A stretch of DNA of 25,610 bases. Origin: Phallusia fumigata. Lineage: Eukaryota; Chordata; Ascidiacea; Phlebobranchia; Ascidiidae. Position numbers and translations under genes: made by a program. The DNA lies in assembly GCA_008931825.1 (NCBI GenBank), contig QXVZ01025713.1:1-25610 (forward strand). The letters run 5' to 3'. Below the pieces are notes generated by a model. The model saw nothing but the letters and a program-made list of their open reading frames with translations, had not been told where the DNA came from and made no database searches. Positions 1 through 9,500 of this stretch are shown here, in pieces (position 1 is the stretch's first letter; each line of letters opens with the position of its first letter).

Positions 1-7
1 AACAGTT

Positions 8-13
8 TTTATT
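8..13 (-). terminator. Possible polyadenylation signal
   Basis: AATAAA on the minus strand, downstream of both copies of the candidate GAB terminal exon. The motif is common in AT-rich DNA, so support is modest. Confidence 0.3.
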
Positions 14-185
14 ATCAATGAAAGTTTTGTGTATGAAAGACTAGCAGGCTTGCCATTGTGAACAAAATTGAAAAATAACTTAAACGTAGTAAGTTAGGAA
101 TTCTCAATTCAATATTCATTGTGTTTGTACAAATCTAACAAAAAAGATTGGTTTTGATAAAATATGCTGGTTACACGAAGATTAG

Positions 186-305
186 TTATTTTTGTAATAA
201 GTCATCACTTAAAACTTCTTTTTGCATCTTCACTTTTTCAGAGGTGCAAAGCGTGATGAAATCTGGTCTGACGATGTAATGGTCATTATGTTTGTTGTTT
301 GTATT
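186..305 (-). pseudogene. Duplicate copy of candidate terminal exon
   Basis: This is the other copy of the 3' part of the candidate exon, with the stop codon at 188-186, cut off by the n at 306. It is identical to 383-502 and is most likely an assembly duplicate rather than a real second exon. Confidence 0.4.
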
Positions 306-306
306 N
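306..306. other. Assembly gap (single n)
   Basis: One n at the junction of the 196-bp duplicate. Confidence 0.95.
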
Positions 307-382
307 CAATATTCATTGTGTTTGTACAAATCTAACAAAAAAGATTGGTTTTGATAAAATATGCTGGTTACACGAAGATTAG

Positions 383-532
383 TTATTTTTGTAATAAGTC
401 ATCACTTAAAACTTCTTTTTGCATCTTCACTTTTTCAGAGGTGCAAAGCGTGATGAAATCTGGTCTGACGATGTAATGGTCATTATGTTTGTTGTTTGTA
501 TTGAGAAAAGCACCACATGTGGAATTGTGTGA
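383..532 (-). CDS. Candidate GAB terminal exon with stop
   Basis: After acceptor AATATTCAG (before 532) a 49-codon open frame begins [15 protein letters not shown], passes [14 protein letters not shown] and ends [11 protein letters not shown] (385-383). A minus-strand AATAAA follows at 13-8. GAB1 ends with a DYVVVDQQKTLAL segment to which [11 protein letters not shown] is only loosely similar. It starts in phase 0, whereas exon 15 ends in phase 2, so one more small exon in 533-4246 would be needed. Alternatively an internal acceptor (GTCAG before ACC, near 464-465) matches phase 2 directly but has a poor pyrimidine tract. A second frame is also open here. Confidence 0.35.
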   Translation of the reverse strand, partial: SHNSTCGAFLNTNNKHNDHYIVRPDFITLCTSEKVKMQKEVLSDDLLQK

Positions 533-3500
533 CTGAATATTTGTGGGGAATATCTGCCATTGTTTTTGCAGAAATATATGGTTGTACTTTGTATAGATGT
601 GACAATTTTTGCAAGTTAATTAGATTAGATAAATTAAAGATTGAAATTAAAGATTACATAGTGTTACTAACAGACTTAAAATTAAATATCACCTTTTAGC
701 CTATTTTACATGGGTTAAATGATTGTTACCCCCCAAAAAACAAATTTTGTTTCACAAATTTACAAAGGCTTGCCTAGTATGTTGAACTTAACTGGGCTTC
801 TCTGATACTTTTCTTTGCGCCAACATTTTCAGGGCACCCAAAAATCATGTGCTACATGTGTATGAGCAAATTTTTGAAGCCTATATGCATTTTTTACCAA
901 CTCTGTTTATTTTTATGTCAAATGGGAGCACAAAATAATTTGCAATGCTGTTGTGATGCATGGTACACAAAAAGTTGGGAACCACTGCACCTAGTTTACC
1001 CAGAATTGGTGGTCCTACGTCTTAATCTACTTGTATGTCTCAACCATCCATGCTCGATTTATAAGAGTCAACAATGGCTGTACCTGAAACTTCCAGCTTC
1101 TGCTCGAAACAATCCAAACCATAGCGATACGTTACTTTATTTATCATTTATCAACCAATGGGAGAAAAACAAAAATTGCAGGAAGTACAAATTACCAAGA
1201 AATTGAAACCACACCAGCATACGTCAGCACGGCTGAGCCAATCGCAAGCTTCCACATGTCACGAAACGATTGGCCGGGTTGAAACTCAACGATATTGCAC
1301 AAAAAAATACACCGAGCAAGTTTGCCACCTAGCGACAGGTGGGAACTTGTTGAAACGGACACTAGTTGGCGTCGAGAGCACATGTTGAACTAATGTAACA
1401 TTTGGCATTGCGGCATTCTAAAAAGCAGATCGAAGGCGACGAACTGGGGTTTTAGGTGGGTTTTGGGTTATGGATGCTGTTTTGCTTGTAACAAATAACA
1501 AAATGGCCTAGACCGGTATGTTGCATTTGTAGTCGTTTTATCTGTTCACCAGCATCAATGGTTAAGAATAGACGAAGAAAAACATGGCTAAAATTGAGGG
1601 GTTAAAGATTTCATGCAAAAATAACTTTTTGTGCCTTTTGTATTTAACCCGGCAACCCATAAAATATTTTGTTGTATGGNAATCTACTTGTATGTCTCAA
1701 CCATCCATGCTCGATTTATAAGAGTCAACAATGGCTGTACCTGAAACTTCCAGCTTCTGCTCGAAACAATCCAAACCATAGCGATACGTTACTTTATTTA
1801 TCATTTATCAACCAATGGGAGAAAAACAAAAATTGCAGGAAGTACAAATTACCAAGAAATTGAAACCACACCAGCATACGTCAGCACGGCTGAGCCAATC
1901 GCAAGCTTCCACATGTCACGAAACGATTGGCCGGGTTGAAACTCAACGATATTGCACAAAAAAATACACCGAGCAAGTTTGCCACCTAGCGACAGGTGGA
2001 AACTTGTTGAAACGGACACTAGTTGGCGTCGAGAGCACATGTTGAACTAATGTAACATTTGGCATTGTGGCATTCTAAAAAACAGATCGAAGGCGACGGA
2101 CTGGGGTTTTTGGTGGGTTTTGGGTTATGGATGCTGTTTTGCTTGTAACAAATTACAAAATGGCCTAGTCCGGTATGTTGCATTTGTAGTCGTTTTATCT
2201 GTTCACCAGCATCAATGGTTAAGAATAGACGTAGAAAAACATGGCTAAAATTGAGGGGTTAAAGATTTCATGCAAAAATAACTTTTTGTGCCTTTTGTAT
2301 TTAACCCGGCAACCCATAAAATATTTTGTTGTATGGACTGCACACAGCAAACAAAACCATGTTGTTATTAGACAATGGCAAAATATATGGCAGATGTATT
2401 TTGAAGTGTGTACATTCCTTATGCGTAAATTAAAAAATAAACTCGTATATCAGGGAGTTGTCACGCAAGGCGTAAGAAACACGTCAGCAGGCCGTGGAAC
2501 ATGACGTAACGGTGACGTAACAATAAAAAATGTCAGTCAGTTCAAAAGTGGCCCGCGCGTCCCGTATGAGTGCAAAAACGAGGCGACGACGGGAAAGAAA
2601 GAAAAACGAAAAGCCGCACCACGTGAGAAGCGGTGAACTGTGGGAAACCCGTCACGTGATCTGTGTTCACCCAGTCGCGACGCCTCCGAAACCTCGAAAC
2701 GAGCAACTGGTAAAAAGATCAAGTTCGACAGCTGATTCATTTTACAGTCTTGCTGCTTTTCGATTCGACAGGGGGCCGCATATGAAGGCTCTGTTCCTTT
2801 TCCCTCTCCTCTTTCATAATCTGGAGCGCTTTGGTTTTATTTTGATCGATCATGATGTACTGGACAGCATCGGCTGTTTTCGCTGGCCTGCATTAAATTA
2901 AAAAAAACGTGTATTACAAAGCCTATCTCTAATTGGGCTTGGAAAGAAGGCCTTGCACAATGCAGAATAACTATTTTAGAACAGGGGTTCCTAATTTAGG
3001 GAAAAACCCAAATGTGGGTAATTAGCTAAAACTGTTGGAGTATGACAGAACTATCAAAATAAATAAAAATGATTTTGATAAATTGTGGGAAATGGAAAGT
3101 TGGTCTAAGCAAAAAAGGGCAACAGATCACTGTTCTAGAATAACATAGAATTCAGAATGTCGAATCTGTGTTACAATATTCAAAGGCATGTCATAGCACG
3201 TTGGAGGAGACATTGTTTTTTTCCCATTACCGGAATTTTATTCCCTTCTTGCATCATTTACAACCGTTTGTCCCTTTAAAGGCACACAAATAAATTTTTA
3301 GAGCCTGTTGTCTACGGAATAGGCGATGCTCTTGGGTCGTTTTCCTTCGTCAAGCACAAAAAAAGGGTTTTACCACAAGACTTGAAACGCATCCTGGCGC
3401 AAGTGACGTCAAAATGTTTATTATCTCAAGGTGCGCACAGCCTCGCATGGTAAAACGAGTGTCTCATCAAGCTACTTGCAGCCAATTACCACGAGGAAAT

Positions 3501-6500
3501 AAACAAATCGTCTGGAAATTCACAAACCGTTGTTTTGAAACATTAAGTATTGCTGTTTTTGAACGTTTACGTTTTGGGGTGCTGTGGGTGAACTGATGGG
3601 TCAACTGGGGTCAAAAGTACCACAGCATAACTTCAGATACCCAACAATCATGAAAAGAAATGTAATCCACTATTTCTTGACTAAACGGCGGGAACAATCT
3701 GGCGTTAGACAGTCATAAAACAGAGTGAAAACATGGAATTGGGCCCATAATATTTATCATACGAATGTGGGTACGTTCGTCACGTGGGTTCCAAGAAATG
3801 TTTTAAACTTCAACGTTCTTTTATAAACCTTCTTTAACTGCACGACGGACGCTCGTAGGAAAACACGTTGGCCATCACGCACGCAAGTTATATGTAGGAA
3901 AAGCATTTATGCGCAGAATTGCCCTTTGCCAAAGTTCGACGACGAAGACCAGCGTGCCGGCAGAAAAATTTCCGAAGGGAAATACATACATGGTTAGATT
4001 TCAGTATTTGGGAAAATCTTTTGTTCATGAGATTTTTGATGTACATTTTGGGGATATCAGGGGAGCAAGAGCCCTCTTTCTTGCCCCTACGTGCCGGCGC
4101 CAATGAACGCAATGGCCTGTTTCATCAATTTTAATCCATTGCATAACCAAGAACCAACCAAACGACCGTTTTGTGTAACCCAGAAACTCGAACATCCCCT
4201 AAATTAGGAACAAGACTAAACAGAGGGTGATTCCCCACGTGCTCACCTGTCATTGGACGAGGGCGGGGTGTCGTATCGGGGCGTGGCGTCCTGTGGGAAA
4301 CTGGTGAGCTCGACGTATTTCAGTTCCTTCTCGGGTTGGTTGGAAGCCGGTGGGACGACCGAGAAATGCGAGGATTCGAATTCGCTTGGCTGTAAAGGCA
4401 AGAGACCTCAAGATAACACGTCCAAAGAGGAGAATTTACAGATTAAGACTATTATGACTGTCTGCTGCCTTTCTATGTTCGTTATTCATTATTACACCCT
4501 TGTAGTTAACAAAAAATCTATTGAGATATTTAACACAAACCGAAACACTTGAACACAAGATCGTTGAAAAACACATGGTGGTTGATACATTTGTCAAACT
4601 CTAACCATATCACAAAGCCCCAACCATTCAAACTGCAAAAGTACTTACAAATGCTGACTTGGGTGGCCGTGCTGGGGCATTGCCGTATTCCCTTATCCTT
4701 GGCGTGTGTGCAAAGTCCTCTCTAGTATTCCCAGACGTGGATTGCATGTTATAAGGCTTTGGGGGTCTTCCAGGCACCCCGGCTGCGCCTACACTTCCCT
4801 TATGCCGACCATCATAAATAGCCTTGTGTCCACGTTCCTGTGAAAAGGATCCCGCGTAGGTACGCCCTGTGACCATAGCCGCTGAAGGAGGGGTCCGTGG
4901 GGACAGGCTTGACTGACTGGGGTTCTTTGGGGGTCTCTCCGGGGGGTAAAGACGGTCGGTGTGCCCCGTGGAAGGAATGGTGTTGTAGCCACCGCTCCGC
5001 ATCACAGCTGGGCTTGGTGGGAGCGAATGCATGAGGAGGGTGTGGGGCGGCGAGACTGGACCGGTGTCTGACAAGTGGCTGGAGCTGCTGGGACTTGACA
5101 CGTCGCTGCCCATGAGAAGAGAGTCGTCGCCACTCGTACGCAGCGGGTAAGGCCTGTAAAAGTTATTCATTATAAAGCTGAATGACAGTTTGATAAAAAA
5201 CACTGGAAGGGTTGCTTTACCATAAACTCCACATACACTATCAATTAATTAAAATACAAACGTATGTATTGACCACATTATTTGAAGCTGGGTCACAAAG
5301 TTACCAAAACTTTTTGTTTACGCAGGCAGAAACGCATGGGTCCTCACACGTGCAAAGTTGTAGATAAATTGTAGGGTACCCCAGGGAAAGGGGACCCATA
5401 ATAACTACCGAAGAACTTGTTAACGTTTCCACGGTCGCTGTAGTCGTCAGCAAAATGACGAGCAGCTTAAAACCGTGCGTTATATGCACATGTGAGGAGA
5501 AAGGCAAAAATGTGACGCAGTTAGTGACGTCATAAAAAACGGAAGTTGAGATAAAACGTTTGTAATACAATGTATCCACTACATACAAGCACACTGGCAG
5601 TTATGTTTTTAATTAGGTCACTCTTCAAGATCGTGTCTTGTGCTTCTATAAAAATCGTTTCCGCGATCTGCACCAAAGCAAAGTAGCTGATCAACAATTT
5701 GGGCGTTCATTTCATAGCATTGCACGAATGGCGAATCCAACAACCTGATATAGTCGTTGGTTCAAATCCCACCGCAGGCAAAATTGCTGCTGTTTCCATC
5801 CTTCTGCTTTTCTGGTGTCCAGTTAACTGTGGTTTGCGATGTTGACCAAGGCTGAATATCATTCATACTTTATAGAGCAATTGTGCTCATGATGGCAAGG
5901 CGGGGTTTGTCAACATTTGCCACGTAGTAAATGTTCGAGACGATCTTTATTATCGCCCACAAAATCGTACTAAAATCTGGCAAAACTCTAACCTAAAAAG
6001 CCAGGGTCCTAGGTTTTATATTCGCACAACATAATCGATGCCAAAACGATCGCTTTAACGTTAAACACCCGATGTTTTTCTGGTCAATTCCTGATGAAAC
6101 GATCGGCTAACCTGTACTCAGAACCTATTAGTGCCAACCACACGTGCCCGTTTAACTACACCAGCACGCTTACGAGCCGAAATCAACTTGTTTATCCCGG
6201 AAAGGGATTCGGCCGGCGCCCCAACGTTGCCGGAATATTACACATTGAGGCCAGGTGGTGGTACTTCAAGCGTCATCGCATTACAGCTAATTGCCCAACG
6301 CCATCTCGTCTGTTCTAGCAATCGCTGACGGGCACTGTGACGTCACAAAGATTTTGGCGCGCCTCTTTACGGCGGCTACCGAGACGTCGTTACTACATAC
6401 ACAACACTTGTGCGACCGCGGCCCTGTGTTTTGCATCGTATGGGGATCTACGGGTTTAAAAATAGCCTCAGTGCCTCTTTACCAAGTCTACACTACATTG

Positions 6501-9500
6501 AGTAGATCTACTTATGCAGATACGACGCCTATTAGTTGTAATCTATAGATGTCCGACTTGGTAAAAATATTGTACGTTTGGGGCCTCTGGGTGAACCGGT
6601 GGATCAACTTGGATCAAAAGTTACAGTGCACATCTTCAGATACCCATCTACCATATGTGCAAATTTGAGGAAATTCAAAGGACTTTTTGTTGACCAAACT
6701 GAGGAAACAAACCGGCGTTTGACAGAAAAAAGGGTGAAACAATAAGGTCCTTCATGGAAGACCCATAAAAGGTAAAAAGATATCTTTACCTAACTCACTA
6801 TATAATATAGAAACTTATTGAAACTTTTTTAAACTTGCTACTACGGTTGACTGCACAAAGCTAGTTTGACGTAATACGTTTTCGGACGTAGCACGACGTT
6901 AAACTGGAAGGGTCTGACGCGCGCACAATACCAGTCACGTGACTTTTGACGTCATCGTGTAACGTGCGAAGCCAATTTGCATATCGTATTTGCAGTTCGC
7001 CAGCTAAAAAGGCCTACAACGCGTTCAGGGAGCCTTGAGCGCGCGTCGCATGCATAATTAATACGTGGGATGCCGAGGGGTTGAAGGGTGTATGACGTAA
7101 TGGCGTTGTTTGACGTAATCGCTGTTCGGTGTTTTCGTTGGTAAGCAGAACTGGTTGGGAAAATTGTTCGATGTTAACAGTGATATGGCGCTATCGCTGA
7201 CGTATTGTCATAACGTTTCGACGACTGTCAAACCTTGAAGGGAATTTTTGCAAAAAAAATTCCTACTACGCTGAAAACAACCGACATTGGCTGGTTACCC
7301 GCGGGAAACATCACGTAACGTGGTTTAGAAAATTTACTTTTGTCTCCAGTCAAAGGTAATTGTGGAACATTAAACACTCTATTTGGGTCATCTTATTATT
7401 AATAATGATATTCTAGATTTTCGGATATACTTCGCAATTTCAGCATACGACAAAAAGCCGAACCTGGATCGGCGGTTCAGGTTTAAACCAACGGTAAAAA
7501 AAAATAGAAATTCTGTGACCAAAACGGCACACATTTTCCAAAACATAAACTTCAACAGCAGTTTCAGCATTACCTGTTATCAGCTGTGCCACCGTCTGAT
7601 CCGAGACTACAGCGACCTGGTTTAAGGTCCCGTTTGACAGGTGGCGGTTTCTGATTGGCCAGTTGGTCGGTTGGACTCCGGCTTGTGACGGAAATTGGGC
7701 TGTGGCTCATTAAAGCTGGGGCACCTGCCATACTTGTGTACAACGACGTGTCATCGATTCCTAGAGATATAATAAGGTGGTTATTTTGAGCTTGCAACAA
7801 AAAGGCAAAATCAATATGCTCTGGTGGGGGCTGTACTGTAATTAAGCATGTTTCAGATCATCTTGTTTTAGCAACAGGGACAAGTCATAGTGATTTTTTT
7901 CCTGCACTAAGACGTTTTTGTTCCTAAATTTGGACGACTCAAAACCGAAAACAATAGATGCTTCTGTGGGAAGGGAATCCATAATTATTCTACGATGTTT
8001 CAGAATACTTTACCATTCTGCACTACTAAAGACAGAGTCAACTAATAAGCAAAATCGTCTACTTACATGACTTGCATCAATATACCAACATGTATAAAAT
8101 CCTATTTCGACAATGGACTTACTTTCATGCAGAAACGAATCCGTTTGGTTCATCATTGGTTCGTAGCTTTGATGTTTTGAGTCCTCGATTTCAGCAAGCC
8201 TCCGTGGACCAGAGTTGTGTTCTGAAACCGAACTCGACCTTGGAGTGTCGTATAAACTCGCCGGGTCGTTCATGTCAGCAAGCTTTCCGCTCTCCGAAGT
8301 CTGAAGACGGGACTTGGGGATGTCGTACAGCGACGATACAGGTGAACGGCTTCGAGACGAGTCTGTGTGTTAAAAATAACAAATTTTCAGCGGTGGTGTT
8401 CAGCAATGCGTCTAAAACATTCTAAAGAGGTACGAACCCATTTGCAACCTAATAAATTTTTTAAAAACAAAAATTGAAGTTAATAGTCCTGGCTTAAGGG
8501 TGCAAATATTGGCAAAGTACTGGTTGAAAGCGACACGTTTTATCATTGAAACGTTTTGGCAATTACTCAAGCCATTATCGGTCATACAATGACGCTTGCA
8601 ACAGACATGGGGTATGAAAATTTTAAATCATATAAACACGTCGCTTAAAAACTATTTGAGGCACGTTCTTTATCCTTGGATTTATGATCAACAGATTCGC
8701 GTTCGTCATTCTTGTTGGTGTCATGTTTTAGCTTTGGAGTATGGTATTAAATTATTTCGAAAAGGCTGTTACGTGATGCTTGTGTAAAAGATGTCAATGA
8801 ATTGAATGAATGAATAACTTAACTCAAGCCTTCAAATGTCTGAAAAGGAAGTTACAGTATTCAAGATATCACAGAACTGCNTGGTTGGGAACGTGAGGTG
8901 CAGGAATGTCAGTATAGTAATCGTCTCCGTTAAGCCGTCTGCACCAAAACCGCGATAACGCTGATAGAAATACGGGTTTGACGTTAAAACAGACAGGGCG
9001 TCGATGTGCAAGCATTGGCCGTTTAGATGAGTGATTCTCAACCTTTTCAAGCCTTGGACAGTTTTTTCCCCAGCATAACCATTCGCGGACTCAGCAATGT
9101 AATGTAAAGTACTGCAAACAATATTATTTAGCAGTGAGATAACGAATTTATCACTGCTGGGAGGTAGTATTGTGTAACAACAAGGATGGCGCGAAGCAAG
9201 AGGTAATCAAGAATAGAAAGTGGCGAGGATTTTGGCGTAGATTAAAAATATTTTGTATGTCGAGAAGTGGTCGCGGACTTACGAAAAAAATTCATTTAAG
9301 ACCAAGGGTTCGGGTTTGAGAAGCACGAGTTTACGGGGGAAAACTAAAAAAAAACTGACAAAGCCGTTCGGCGAGACGGCTTCATTTTTAAATTCTCTGA
9401 TAAACCACGCAAGCTAAGGGAATGTAAATACTTCGCCTAAAGCACGCGCCCTTAATTTCTCATTCAAATAGAATGCGATGGTCAAAGATCATGTTGCATG

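Larger units (their letters stand above)
110..502 (+). repeat. 196-bp identical direct duplication around a gap
   Basis: Bases 110-305 and 307-502 are identical and separated by the single n at 306. Identity without a single change, ending exactly at the n, points to overlapping contig ends joined without merging. Confidence 0.95.
2984..4214. mobile_element. hAT-like non-autonomous element
   Basis: A perfect 15-bp inverted repeat, GTTCCTAATTTAGGG, lies at 2987-3001 and as its complement at 4197-4211, about 1.2 kb apart. The left end reads CAGGGGTTCCTAA, typical of hAT transposon termini. No transposase frame is present inside, and a clear 8-bp target duplication was not found, perhaps through decay. 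Its right end is about 35 bp from the exon 15 donor. Confidence 0.5.
533..4246. other. Putative last GAB intron / 3' region
   Basis: It holds the 656-bp duplicate, a CpG- and CRE/E-box-rich patch (about 2490-2720), a hAT-like element (2984-4214) and a hAT-type end (about 968-988). If exon 15 joins the terminal exon at 532, an additional small exon must be here; none could be chosen with confidence. Confidence 0.4.
5154..7573 (-). other. GAB intron 13 (2.4 kb)
   Basis: It holds repeat copy B, a tRNA-like relic, three perfect CREs and the 6860-7120 site cluster. Short frames at 6094-6548 overlap one another in several phases and lack domains. An 11-bp inverted pair (TTTACCAAGTC at 6478, complement at 6555) may be a small element end. 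Confidence 0.75.

Noticed and set aside
239-300. Plus-strand exon after TTTTTCAG ([11 protein letters not shown]...)
   Set aside because: The acceptor looks good, but the frame stops soon, no plus-strand partner exon exists in the window, and the minus-strand frame here is longer.
847-1206. 119-codon plus-strand frame
   Set aside because: It crosses a hAT-type end and the boundary of the duplicated block; no domain or coding bias visible.
2530-2901. 123-codon plus-strand frame starting MSVSSK
   Set aside because: A basic low-complexity start followed by unrelated sequence; no family recognised, and a minus-strand frame overlaps it. Treated as a CpG-rich non-coding patch.
3888-4138. Open minus-strand frame that could follow GAB exon 15 in phase (acceptor ATGAAACAG)
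   Set aside because: The phase fits, but the peptide is basic, lacks any GAB-like motif, has a poor pyrimidine tract and lies inside the hAT-like element.
5759-5773. B box suggesting a tRNA gene
   Set aside because: No acceptor stem or anticodon arm closes around it; kept only as a SINE or tRNA relic.
9361-9382. Perfect 7-bp hairpin AAGCCGT/ACGGCTT followed by a T-rich stretch, like a bacterial terminator
   Set aside because: It sits in an intron of an animal gene; no bacterial gene is near, so it is taken as chance or part of a repeat.
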